A program made the translations under genes and the position numbers. Shown in pieces: positions 24,230-31,810 of a DNA stretch of 51,039 nucleotides (its first letter is position 1; each line of letters opens with the position of its first letter). The notes under the pieces are model-generated. The model saw nothing but the letters and a program-made list of their open reading frames with translations, was not told the DNA's origin and made no database searches. The stretch is from positions 1 to 51,039 of the forward strand of contig JBBWZQ010000098.1 in NCBI GenBank assembly GCA_039649115.1, written 5' to 3'. Origin of the DNA: DATEJJ01 sp039649115 (lineage in GTDB: Bacteria > Actinomycetota > Actinomycetes > Mycobacteriales > Micromonosporaceae).

Positions 24230-25150
24230 GTGTCCGCCATTGATCAGAACACCAGCGAGCAGCCCGCACCGGTCACCGGCACCGCCCGGGTGAAGCGCGG
24301 GATGGCCGAGATGCTCAAGGGCGGCGTGATCATGGACGTGGTCACGCCGGAACAGGCGAAGATCGCCGAGGATGCCGGCGCGGTCGCCGTGATGGCCCTG
24401 GAGCGGGTACCCGCCGACATCCGCGCGCAGGGCGGCGTGGCCCGGATGAGCGATCCCGACCTGATCGACGGGATCATCGACGCGGTCTCCATCCCCGTGA
24501 TGGCCAAGGCCCGCATCGGGCACTTCGTCGAGGCGCAGGTGCTGCAGGCCCTCGGCGTGGACTACGTCGACGAGTCGGAGGTGCTGACCCCGGCCGACTA
24601 CGCCCACCACATCGACAAGTGGGCGTTCACCGTGCCGTTCGTGTGCGGCGCCACCAACCTGGGTGAGGCGCTGCGCCGGATCACCGAGGGGGCGGCGATG
24701 ATCCGCTCCAAGGGCGAGGCGGGTACCGGCGACGTGTCCAACGCGACCACCCACATGCGCCAGATCCGCGCCGAGATCCGCCGGCTGGGCTCGCTCACCG
24801 CGGACGAGCGGTTCCTCGCGGCCAAGGAGCTGCAGGCGCCGTACGAGCTGGTCAAGGAGGTCGCCGAGACGGGCAGGCTGCCGGTCGTGCTGTTCACCGC
24901 GGGTGGCATCGCCACGCCGGCCGACGCGGCCATGATGATGCAGCTCGGCGCCGAGGGGGTCTTCGTCGGCTCGGGCATCTTCAAGTCCGGCGACCCCGCG
25001 CGGCGCGCCGCCGCGATCGTCAAGGCCACCACCTTCCACGACGACCCGGACGTGCTCGCGAAGGTGTCCCGGGGCCTGGGCGCGGCGATGGTCGGCATCA
25101 ACGTCGACGACGTTCCGGTGGCCCACCGCCTGGCCGAGCGCGGGTGGTGA
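24230..25150 (+). CDS. pdxS: pyridoxal 5'-phosphate synthase, lyase subunit
   Basis: 306 residues from GTG at 24230 (VSAIDQNTSEQPAPVTG), with AAGGAG 10 nt upstream; an in-frame ATG at 24191 lies before that site and is rejected. The conserved TIM-barrel segments GGVIMDVVTPEQAKIAEDAGAVAVMALERVPADIRAQGGVARMSDP, PVMAKARIGHFVEAQ (catalytic Lys) and AGGIATPADAAMMMQLGAEGVFVGSGIFKS are very well kept. It makes PLP from ribose 5-phosphate, glyceraldehyde 3-phosphate and ammonia supplied by PdxT. TACGAT (24187-24192) is a possible -10 box giving a leader of about 31 nt. Confidence 0.98.
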   Translation: MSAIDQNTSEQPAPVTGTARVKRGMAEMLKGGVIMDVVTPEQAKIAEDAGAVAVMALERVPADIRAQGGVARMSDPDLIDGIIDAVSIPVMAKARIGHFVEAQVLQALGVDYVDESEVLTPADYAHHIDKWAFTVPFVCGATNLGEALRRITEGAAMIRSKGEAGTGDVSNATTHMRQIRAEIRRLGSLTADERFLAAKELQAPYELVKEVAETGRLPVVLFTAGGIATPADAAMMMQLGAEGVFVGSGIFKSGDPARRAAAIVKATTFHDDPDVLAKVSRGLGAAMVGINVDDVPVAHRLAERGW

Positions 25151-25229
25151 GCACGAGCCGAGCCGACTGCCGGCGGCTGTCGCGAGCAGCGAGGCGGAGT
25201 CCCGCGGTCGCGCACGGGATGATGGCAGA

Positions 25230-25844
25230 GTGACGCTCACTGTCGGGGTGCTGGCGCTGCAGGGTGACGTGCGGGAGCACCTGCGCGCCCTGACCGAGTG
25301 CGGCGCCCGCGCCCGCCCGGTGCGCCGCCCCGGCGAGCTGGACGACGTCGACGCCCTGGTGATCCCGGGCGGGGAGTCGACCACGATCAGCAAGCTGGCG
25401 GTCGAGTTCGACCTCGCCGACCCGATCCGCAAGCGGATCGCGGGCGGCATGCCGACCTACGGCTCGTGCGCCGGCATGATCATGCTGGCCCGGGAGGTGC
25501 TGGACGGCCGCCCGGACCAGCAGTCGTTCAGAGGCATCGACATGACCGTGCGGCGCAACGCGTTCGGCCGGCAGGTGGAGTCCTTCGAGGCGCCGGTCCG
25601 GCTCACCGGCGTCGACGGGCCGTCGTTCCACGCCGTGTTCATCCGGGCTCCGTGGGTGGAGCGCGTGGGCGACGCGGTGTCGGTACTGGGGCGCGTCGAT
25701 GCCGGTCCGGCCAACGGTAGGATTGTCGCGGTTCGGCAGGGGAGTCTGCTCGCCACCGCCTTCCACCCGGAGCTCACCGGTGACCTGCGCGTCCACCGCC
25801 TCTTCGTGGACCTGGCGCGCGAGACGACCAGAGCGGAGGGGTGA
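25230..25844 (+). CDS. pdxT: pyridoxal 5'-phosphate synthase, glutaminase subunit
   Basis: 204 residues from GTG at 25230. This class I amidotransferase has PGGESTTISKL, the nucleophile Cys in YGSCAGMIML (usually GTCAGM), the signature MTVRRNAFGRQVESFEA, and catalytic His/Glu in AFHPELTGD. It hydrolyses glutamine and channels ammonia to PdxS in a 12+12 complex. A 79-nt gap separates it from pdxS, and GATGAT sits 6 nt before the GTG, so an additional leaderless promoter is possible. The stop overlaps the start region of yebC. Confidence 0.97.
   Translation: MTLTVGVLALQGDVREHLRALTECGARARPVRRPGELDDVDALVIPGGESTTISKLAVEFDLADPIRKRIAGGMPTYGSCAGMIMLAREVLDGRPDQQSFRGIDMTVRRNAFGRQVESFEAPVRLTGVDGPSFHAVFIRAPWVERVGDAVSVLGRVDAGPANGRIVAVRQGSLLATAFHPELTGDLRVHRLFVDLARETTRAEG
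25719..25724 (+). promoter_or_regulatory. possible internal -10 box TAGGAT within pdxT
   Basis: TAGGAT is formed by the rare codons GGT-AGG-ATT (Gly-Arg-Ile) in a gene that otherwise prefers GC-ending codons. It lies about 120 nt before yebC and could give that gene its own transcript. No good -35 box is present. Confidence 0.35.
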
Positions 25845-26596
25845 TGTCCGGCCATTCGAAGTGGGCGACGACGAAGCACAAGAAGGCGGTCGTCGACGCC
25901 AAGCGCGGCAAGCTGTTCGCCCGGCTCATCAAGAACGTCGAGGTGGCCGCGCGCACCGGTGGCGGCGACCCCGCGGGCAACCCCACCCTGTACGACGCGA
26001 TCCAGAAGGCGAAGAAGAACTCCGTACCCAATGACAACATCGACCGCGCGGTCAAGCGCGGCTCCGGCCAGGAGGCCGGCGCCGCCGACTACCAGACGGT
26101 GATGTACGAGGGGTACGGCCCCAGCGGCGTCGCCCTGCTCATCGAGTGCCTCACCGACAACCGCAACCGGGCCGCCACCGAGGTCCGCACCGCGCTGACC
26201 CGCAACGGCGGCAACCTCGCCGACGCGGGCAGCGTGTCGTACCTTTTCTCACGCAAGGGAGTCGTGCTCGTCCCGCGGGCCGGCGACCTGTCCGAGGACG
26301 ACGTGCTGGGCGCCGTGCTCGACGCGGGCGCCGAGGAGTGCAACGACCTGGGCGAGGCGTTCGAGGTGGTGTCCGAGCCGGGCGACCTCATCGCGGTACG
26401 GACCGCGCTGCAGAAGGCGGGCATCGAGTACGAGTCGGCGGAGTCCTCGTTCGTGCCGAGCGTGACCGTCCCGCTCGACGAGGACGGCGCGCGCAAGATC
26501 TTCAGGCTGATCGACGCCCTTGAGGACTGCGACGACGTGCAGAACGTCTACGCCAACTTCGACGTGTCGGACGAGGTGATGGCGGCCGTCGGATGA
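25844..26596 (+). CDS. YebC/PmpR family DNA-binding regulatory / translation factor
   Basis: 250 residues from ATG at 25844 (MSGHSKWATTKHKKAVVDAKRGKLF), the standard family start; the in-frame GTG at 25841 would abut the GGAGGG site. Hallmarks are VPNDNIDRAVKRGSGQE, YEGYGPSGVALLIECLTDNRNRAATEVR and the C-terminal NVYANFDVSDEVM. The family includes transcription regulators and proteins that relieve ribosome stalling. In most actinobacteria ruvC, ruvA and ruvB follow; here the next gene is a PLP enzyme whose start overlaps the yebC stop by 4 nt. Confidence 0.96.
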   Translation: MSGHSKWATTKHKKAVVDAKRGKLFARLIKNVEVAARTGGGDPAGNPTLYDAIQKAKKNSVPNDNIDRAVKRGSGQEAGAADYQTVMYEGYGPSGVALLIECLTDNRNRAATEVRTALTRNGGNLADAGSVSYLFSRKGVVLVPRAGDLSEDDVLGAVLDAGAEECNDLGEAFEVVSEPGDLIAVRTALQKAGIEYESAESSFVPSVTVPLDEDGARKIFRLIDALEDCDDVQNVYANFDVSDEVMAAVG

Positions 26597-27627
26597 GTCC
26601 GACGGTGGCCGCCGCGCGGGAGTTGTGGCAGCCGGATCCGGGGTGGTTGAACACCGCGAGCTACGGGCTTCCGCCGCGACCCGCCTGGGACGCGCTGCAG
26701 GAGGTCCTCGCCGACTGGCGGCGGGGGCGCACCTCCTGGGAGGGCTGGGACGTCGCCACCGGCCAGGCCCGGTCCGCGTTCGCCCAGCTCATCGGCGTGG
26801 CCGTCGAGGACGTGTCGGTGGGCGCCGCGGTGTCGCAGGTACTCGCGCCGGTGGCGGCGGCGCTCGCGCCCGGGTCGCGGGTACTGCTGCCGGACGTCGA
26901 GTTCACCTCCGCGGTGTACCCGTGGCTGGCCCGGGGCGACCTGGACGTGCGCCCGGTACCGGTCGGCAGGCTCGCCGAGTCCGTCGACGCGGCTACCGAC
27001 GTGGTCTCGTTCAGCCTGGTGCAGTCCGCCGACGGTACGGTCGTCGACTATCCGGCGATCGTGGCCGCCGCCCGGGCACACCACGCGCTCGTGGTGGTCG
27101 ACGCGAGCCAGGCGTGCGGCTGGCTGCCGTTCGACGGGTCCGCCGCCGACGTGGTGGCGGTGGCCGCGTACAAATGGCTGATGTCGCCGCGCGGTACCGC
27201 CTTCGCCTACCTCGACCCGGCGCTGCGGGAGCGGATGACGCCCCAGGCCGCCGGCTGGTACTCGGCCGAGGACGTGCCCGACTCGTACTACGGGCCGCGG
27301 ATGCGCCTCGCCGCCTCGGCGCGCCGCTTCGACATCTCGCCCGCCTGGTTCAGCTGGGTGGGCACCGCGCCGGCCCTGGCCGTGGTGCGGCGCCTCGGGG
27401 TCGCCGCGATCGGCGAGCACAACGTCCGGCTGGCCAACCGGTTCCTGGCCGGGCTGGGGCGGCCGCCGGGCAACAGCGCGATCGTGACGGTGGACGTGCC
27501 GGACGCGCGGGACCGGCTGGCCGCCGCCGGCGTGCGCGCGGCGGTCCGGGCCGGGCGGGTCCGCGCGTCGTTCCACGTGTACACGACCGAGGCCGACGTG
27601 GACATGGCACTCGAAGCGCTGGGCTGA
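26593..27627 (+). CDS. aminotransferase class V-fold PLP-dependent enzyme
   Basis: 344 residues from ATG at 26593 (ATGA overlap with yebC). This fold-type I PLP enzyme has the Asp contacting the PLP ring in VVVDASQACGWLPFD (about 172-186) and the Schiff-base Lys in AAYKWLMSPRGTAF (about 195). ELWQPDPGWLNTASYGLPPRPAWDALQ is the typical N-terminus of selenocysteine-lyase/isopenicillin-N-epimerase-like members. It may be a desulfurase, epimerase or aminotransferase; the exact reaction cannot be told. It overlaps the GNAT gene by 1 nt (TGATG), so the two are probably one unit. A PLP enzyme next to the PLP-synthase operon is notable. Confidence 0.9.
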   Translation: MSPTVAAARELWQPDPGWLNTASYGLPPRPAWDALQEVLADWRRGRTSWEGWDVATGQARSAFAQLIGVAVEDVSVGAAVSQVLAPVAAALAPGSRVLLPDVEFTSAVYPWLARGDLDVRPVPVGRLAESVDAATDVVSFSLVQSADGTVVDYPAIVAAARAHHALVVVDASQACGWLPFDGSAADVVAVAAYKWLMSPRGTAFAYLDPALRERMTPQAAGWYSAEDVPDSYYGPRMRLAASARRFDISPAWFSWVGTAPALAVVRRLGVAAIGEHNVRLANRFLAGLGRPPGNSAIVTVDVPDARDRLAAAGVRAAVRAGRVRASFHVYTTEADVDMALEALG

Positions 27628-28154
27628 TGGGCATCCGGCTGCTGAGCACGCGCGACCCGGCTCTGCTGGCCACCGCGTTCGGGGCCGCCGGCTGGGCGGG
27701 CAAGAACGCGGCGCTCTACCAGCGCTACCTCGGCGAGCAGGCGTCCGGCCAGCGGGTGGTCTGGGTGGCCGAGCGCGGCCGGTATCCGCTCGGGTACGTC
27801 TGCGTGCTCTGGCGCAGCGACTACCCGCCGTTCCGCAACGCCAGGATCCCCGAGATCGTGGACTTCAACGTGCTGCCCGCGTACCGGCGCCAGGGTGTGG
27901 GCAGCGCGCTCATGGACGCCGCCGAGCACTGCATCGGGGAGCGCAGCGGCCTGGCCGGACTCGGCTGCGGCCTGTACGCCGACTATGGTCCGGCCCTGCT
28001 GCTGTACCTCGGTCGCGGGTACGTGCCCGACGGGCGCGGCGTGACCTACGACCGGCGCATCGTCCCGGCCGGCCAGTCCATCCGGGTGGACGACGCCGCC
28101 GCGTTGATGTTCGTCAAGAACCTGGCGGCGGCTGGTCCTCGCGCTGCTGGTTGA
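27627..28154 (+). CDS. GNAT family N-acetyltransferase
   Basis: 175 residues from ATG at 27627. The acetyl-CoA motif A is FNVLPAYRRQGVGSALMDAAE (about 90-110), preceded by the strand YPLGYVCVLWRSDYPPFRNARIPEIVD; motif B is around YADYGPALLLYLGRGYVPDGRGVTYD. It acetylates an unknown small molecule or protein in the cytoplasm. It is translationally coupled to the upstream class V enzyme. Confidence 0.9.
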   Translation: MGIRLLSTRDPALLATAFGAAGWAGKNAALYQRYLGEQASGQRVVWVAERGRYPLGYVCVLWRSDYPPFRNARIPEIVDFNVLPAYRRQGVGSALMDAAEHCIGERSGLAGLGCGLYADYGPALLLYLGRGYVPDGRGVTYDRRIVPAGQSIRVDDAAALMFVKNLAAAGPRAAG

Positions 28155-28187
28155 CCAACCAGGTGGCGTGGATCACTCTGCTTTAAT

Positions 28188-28204
28188 TACGGAACGGTTC
28201 CGTA
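28188..28204. promoter_or_regulatory. TetR-type operator 1 before the MFS pump gene
   Basis: TACGGAACGGTTCCGTA is a perfect 17-bp palindrome (8-bp arms around G) about 53 bp before the MFS start. A TetR gene follows the pump gene. Confidence 0.75.
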
Positions 28205-28231
28205 TCGCTGAGCGAGGGAGTAGCTTGGTGG

Positions 28232-28252
28232 AATACGAGACCGTACCGTATT
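28232..28252. promoter_or_regulatory. TetR-type operator 2 overlapping the MFS promoter
   Basis: An imperfect 21-bp palindrome with arms AATACG and CGTATT and inner matches AC/GT. It covers TACCGT (28244-28249), a possible -10 box 7 nt before the ATG at 28257. Binding here would block transcription. Confidence 0.55.
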
Positions 28253-28256
28253 GAAA

Positions 28257-29900
28257 ATGGGGGAAGACGTGGACGTCGATCCACAGCACAACGAAGGCGC
28301 CGGGCGGACCGCGGTGGTGGCCCCGCCGGCCGCGGCCGGCGGGGGGCACCCGCGGCGCTGGGCGATTCTCGGCGTTCTGGTGATCAGCCTGCTCGTGGTG
28401 GTCCTGGACAACACCGTGCTCAACGTGGCGATGCGGACCATCGCCGACCCGGTGCACGGCCTGGGCGCCAAGCAGAGCGACCTGGAATGGTCGATCAACT
28501 CCTACACGCTGGTCTTCGCCGGCCTGCTGTTCACGTGGGGCGTGCTCGGCGACCGGCTGGGCCGCAAGAAGATCCTGCTGCTCGGCATGATCCTGTTCGG
28601 CGTGGCGTCGCTGGCTTCGGCCTACGCGCAGAGCCCGGTCCAGCTCATCTGGGCACGGGCGCTGATGGGCCTGGGCGGCGCGGCCGTCATGCCGGCCACC
28701 CTGTCGATCATCTCGAACGTGTTCGACCCGCGCGAGCGGGCCAAGGCGATCGGTACCTGGGCCGGCGCGGTCGGCCTCGGCGTGGCGATCGGGCCGGTCG
28801 TCGGCGGCCTGCTGCTGGAGCACTTCTGGTGGGGCTCGGTGTTCCTCATCAACGTGCCGATCGTGCTGGCCGGCCTCGCCGCGATCGTGGCGATGGTGCC
28901 GGACTCGCGTGACCCCCGCCCCGGTCGCATCGACCTCGCCGGCGTACTGCTGTCCATCGCGGGCCTGGTCCTGCTGGTGTACGGGATCATCGACGGCGGC
29001 GACCACGGCTTCGGCCGGCCGACCGCCTGGGGTTCCATTCTCGGCGGGCTGGCCCTGCTGGTCACGTTCGTCCTGGTCGAGCGGCGGGTGGCGTTCCCGT
29101 CCCTGGATGTGTCGCTGTTCCGCAACCGGCGCTTCTCGGCCTCGGTCGCGGTGGTCGGCCTGGTGTTCTTCGGCGGCATGGGCACGCTGTTCTTCATCGC
29201 GTTCTACTTCCAGCTCGTACGCGGCTACAGCCCGCTGGAGTCCGGCCTGCTGATGGTGCCGTTCGCCGCGGCGCAACTGGTGTTCGCCCCACGCAGTGCC
29301 GCGATGGTGCGCCGGTACGGGCCGAAGGCGGTCTGCGCGGCAGGCATGGCGCTGGTCGCCGTGTCCCTCGCCGGGTACCTGCTGGTCGGCGCGCAGACCC
29401 CGGTCTGGGTGGTGGCGGCGCTGTTCTTCGTGATGGGCGTCGGCATGGCGAACGTGATGCCGCCGGCCACGGAGGCGATCATGTCGACCCTGCCGCGGGA
29501 GAAGGCGGGCGTCGGCTCCGCGGTCAGCAACACCATCCGGCAGGTCGGTGGCGCGCTGGGCGTGGCGATCCTCGGCTCGGTGCTCGCCGCCGTGTACCGC
29601 AGCGGCATCGCCGGTCAGGTCGCCGGCCTGCCCGGCCCGGCACGCGCGGCGGCGCGGGAGTCCATCTCCGGCACGTACGCCGTGGCGGAGCGCATGGGCG
29701 CCGGTGGCGGGCCGCTGATCAGCGCGGGCAACGACGCGTTTGTCCAGGCCATGCACTGGGCGGCGGCCGGATCGGTGCTCATCACGCTGCTCGGTGTCGC
29801 GGTCGCGCTGGCCTGGCTGCCGTCGCGTTCGGGCGTTCCCTCACCCCAGCCACAACCGGTAGAGTCGCTCGCCGAGCAGCTTGAGCTGGCCGAGGCGTAG
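28257..29900 (+). CDS. MFS transporter, DHA2 family (EmrB/QacA-like)
   Basis: 547 residues from ATG at 28257. GTG at 28269, with GGGGGA before it, and TTG at 28251 are alternative starts. About 14 membrane helices are visible. Motif D1-like LDNTVLNVAMRTI lies in helix 1, motif A is GVLGDRLGRKKILLLG (about 92-107), and motif C-like GAVGLGVAIGPVVGGLLLE is present, all typical of multidrug exporters. It pumps hydrophobic cations or an antibiotic out of the cell by proton exchange. Two palindromic operators upstream and the TetR gene 13 nt downstream form a classical substrate-induced efflux unit. Confidence 0.93.
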   Translation: MGEDVDVDPQHNEGAGRTAVVAPPAAAGGGHPRRWAILGVLVISLLVVVLDNTVLNVAMRTIADPVHGLGAKQSDLEWSINSYTLVFAGLLFTWGVLGDRLGRKKILLLGMILFGVASLASAYAQSPVQLIWARALMGLGGAAVMPATLSIISNVFDPRERAKAIGTWAGAVGLGVAIGPVVGGLLLEHFWWGSVFLINVPIVLAGLAAIVAMVPDSRDPRPGRIDLAGVLLSIAGLVLLVYGIIDGGDHGFGRPTAWGSILGGLALLVTFVLVERRVAFPSLDVSLFRNRRFSASVAVVGLVFFGGMGTLFFIAFYFQLVRGYSPLESGLLMVPFAAAQLVFAPRSAAMVRRYGPKAVCAAGMALVAVSLAGYLLVGAQTPVWVVAALFFVMGVGMANVMPPATEAIMSTLPREKAGVGSAVSNTIRQVGGALGVAILGSVLAAVYRSGIAGQVAGLPGPARAAARESISGTYAVAERMGAGGGPLISAGNDAFVQAMHWAAAGSVLITLLGVAVALAWLPSRSGVPSPQPQPVESLAEQLELAEA

Positions 29901-29913
29901 TCAGGCGACGACA

Positions 29914-30570
29914 ATGTGGAGTGTGACGACCGAGACGGTCGCTGGCGCGACCGAGCAGGACCGCGTTGCCGGCGCGGCCGACCAGGACCGCAAGGCGCCT
30001 GGCCGGCCGCGCAGCGCGCGCGCCGATGAGGCCATCATCGACGCGGTGCTGGATCTGTTGACCGAGGGTACGCCGCCGAAGGCGCTGTCGATCGAGGCGG
30101 TCGCCGCCCGGGCGGGCGTGGGCAAGGCGACCATCTACCGCCGCTGGTCCAACAAGGAGTCCCTGATCGTCGACGCGGTCGCCAGCATGAAGGGCGACCT
30201 GCCCGCGCTGCCCGGCGAGTCGCTGCGCGACGACCTCATCGCGTTGCTGCGCCCGGTCGGCCAGCCCAACACCACGCGGGCCGGCCAGATCATGCCGTGC
30301 CTGATCTCCGAGATCCGCCGCAGCCCCGAGCTCAGCAGCATCTGGCAGAAGCTCACCGAGCCGCGCCGCGAGCTGGTACGGACGGTGCTGCGCCGGGGCA
30401 TCGACGCGGGGGAGCTGCGCCCGGATCTCGACGTGGACATCACGATGGCGATGCTGGTCGGTCCGCTCGTCGCCCGCAACGCGCTGCTCTGGAATTCGCA
30501 GCTCGACCTGCCCGACCTGGTCGAGCGGCTGGTCGACGCGGTACTGGCGGGCAGCGCCCCGCGCGACTGA
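29914..30570 (+). CDS. TetR/AcrR family transcriptional regulator
   Basis: 218 residues from ATG at 29914; GTG at 29923, with GACAAT 7 nt before it as a possible leaderless -10, is an alternative. The N-terminal HTH domain is at about 30-85 (GRPRSARADEAIIDAVLDLLTEG, LSIEAVAARAGVGKATIYRRWSNKESLIVDAV). The C-terminal ligand-binding domain is of the TetR_C_16/AcrR kind (LISEIRRSPELSSIWQKL, VLRRGIDAGELRPDLDVDI). It should repress the upstream MFS gene through the two palindromes at 28188 and 28232 and release them on ligand binding. Confidence 0.93.
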   Translation: MWSVTTETVAGATEQDRVAGAADQDRKAPGRPRSARADEAIIDAVLDLLTEGTPPKALSIEAVAARAGVGKATIYRRWSNKESLIVDAVASMKGDLPALPGESLRDDLIALLRPVGQPNTTRAGQIMPCLISEIRRSPELSSIWQKLTEPRRELVRTVLRRGIDAGELRPDLDVDITMAMLVGPLVARNALLWNSQLDLPDLVERLVDAVLAGSAPRD

Positions 30571-30595
30571 CGCATTCGCCGGACATCGGGCCCGA

Positions 30596-30805
30596 TCATT
30601 GCCTGGCGTCGAACTCCCCGATCTTCGTCGCGGTCACGAACTCGGACCATTCCTGCCGGCTGAAGACGAGGGCGCCCAATTCGGGGAGCTTCGAGTCGCG
30701 TACGGCGACGAACGACTCAAGGGCACAGACTTCCACGCAGTTGCCGCCATTTTCACCGCTGCGTGAGCTTCTGTACCAGTCGCGATTGAACAGACTGAGC
30801 GTCAT
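30596..30805 (-). CDS. DUF397 domain protein
   Basis: 69 residues from ATG at 30805. The full DUF397 pattern is present: WYRSSRSGENGGNCVEVCAL, VAVRDSKLPELGALVFSRQEWSEFV. These small actinomycete proteins act with the adjacent Scr1/WhiJ-type XRE regulator, probably as its binding partner. It starts 23 nt after the XRE stop on the same strand. A long upstream extension of this frame runs through the XRE gene and is not real. Confidence 0.92.
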   Translation of the reverse strand: MTLSLFNRDWYRSSRSGENGGNCVEVCALESFVAVRDSKLPELGALVFSRQEWSEFVTATKIGEFDARQ

Positions 30806-30828
30806 GGGTAAATCCTTTCGACATGCCC

Positions 30829-31680
30829 CTAAGCGAGTTGGCTGGCTGCGAACTCGATGAACTCCACGGACTGCCGGGGTGGCATGGCGACGGCTACCAG
30901 GTGGTTGAAGACGAGTTCGTAGCGACTCAGTTCGTTGGGTTTCTCCAGGTACAGCGCGCCGGTCAGGTAGTCGAGGAACACGATCTGCGGGTCTTCGCGG
31001 TCGGCGAAGCCAAGAATGACAAACGGCGTCGTCATTCCCGGATGGGCGCCGACGCTGTTGGGTATCACCTGGATCGTGACATTGCTGAGCCCACCCATCG
31101 TGCACAGGTGACGTAGCTGGTCGCGCATGACTTCACGACCACCGACCATGCGTTGCAGTGCTGCTTCGCTCAGGATAGCCCAGTACTGGGGCACCGGGTC
31201 GCCTTTCAGTATTTCTTGTCGAGCGCGCCGGACACTGACCGACCGTTCAACCTCGCGCGGCCCGTTGAGTTCGCTATGTTCAAACAGGGCGCGGGCATAG
31301 TCCGGGGTCTGCAGCAGCCCCGGTACCAGCTGGATCTCGTAGGTGCGAATAGTCGCGGCCGCCGCCTCGAGACCGACGTAGGTCTCGAACCAGTCGGGGA
31401 GCACATCGTACTGCTGCCACCAGCCGGCCTGCTTCGACTCGCGGGCCAGCGCGATGAGCCTCGCGGTCAATTCCTCGGACGCCCGATAGAGCTGACACAA
31501 CACCTGCACGTCAACGGCGCGGGCCGGTACCCGGGCGGTCTCCATCCGGCTGATCTTCGAGCTGGAGCAGTCGAGGTGTTCGCCCGCCTGCTCGCAGGTC
31601 ATGCCGGCCGCCTCGCGCAGGCGCCGCAGCTCTGCGCCCAGGCGCCGGCGCCGCACTGTGGGACTGTGTCGCACTGACAT
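30829..31680 (-). CDS. XRE-family regulator with DUF5753 (Scr1/WhiJ type)
   Basis: 283 residues from ATG at 31680 (MSVRHSPTVRRRRLGAELRRLREAAGMTCEQAGEHLDCSSSKISRMETAR). The helix-turn-helix is at about 14-65. The DUF5753 domain follows: LARESKQAGWWQQYDVLPDWFETYVGLEAAAATIRTYEIQLVPGLLQTPDYARAL, SEAALQRMVGGREVMRDQL and the C-terminal FIEFAASQLA. Such pairs with DUF397 control development and antibiotic production in Streptomyces. GC content is slightly lower than in the neighbours, and the pair is typical accessory DNA. It is divergent from dop. Confidence 0.92.
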   Translation of the reverse strand: MSVRHSPTVRRRRLGAELRRLREAAGMTCEQAGEHLDCSSSKISRMETARVPARAVDVQVLCQLYRASEELTARLIALARESKQAGWWQQYDVLPDWFETYVGLEAAAATIRTYEIQLVPGLLQTPDYARALFEHSELNGPREVERSVSVRRARQEILKGDPVPQYWAILSEAALQRMVGGREVMRDQLRHLCTMGGLSNVTIQVIPNSVGAHPGMTTPFVILGFADREDPQIVFLDYLTGALYLEKPNELSRYELVFNHLVAVAMPPRQSVEFIEFAASQLA

Positions 31681-31758
31681 GGTGCAAGAATTCCGGGGCC
31701 TCGCATCCCGCGCAACTAATGAGGGTCCCGCTCTGCGGTCGCTCGGCGCCGGACCGTT

Positions 31759-31764
31759 TAGGCT
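31759..31764 (+). promoter_or_regulatory. -10 box TAGGCT upstream of dop
   Basis: TAGGCT is followed by 6 nt and ATG at 31771, which opens a short frame that ends just before dop. It is the likely promoter of the dop transcript. No strong -35 is seen. Confidence 0.5.
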
Positions 31765-31770
31765 GCATGT

Positions 31771-31806
31771 ATGAGCGGGCGGGGCACGTCGGAGCGAGCG
31801 GAGTGA
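31771..31806 (+). CDS. possible leaderless leader peptide (11 residues) before dop
   Basis: ATG at 31771, exactly 6 nt after TAGGCT, opens MSGRGTSERAE and stops at TGA 31804-31806, four nt before the dop ATG at 31811. GGAG at 31800-31803 inside it serves as the dop ribosome binding site. The arrangement suggests a leaderless mini-gene that couples translation to dop. Expression is not shown by sequence alone. Confidence 0.4.
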   Translation: MSGRGTSERAE

Positions 31807-31810
31807 GAGC

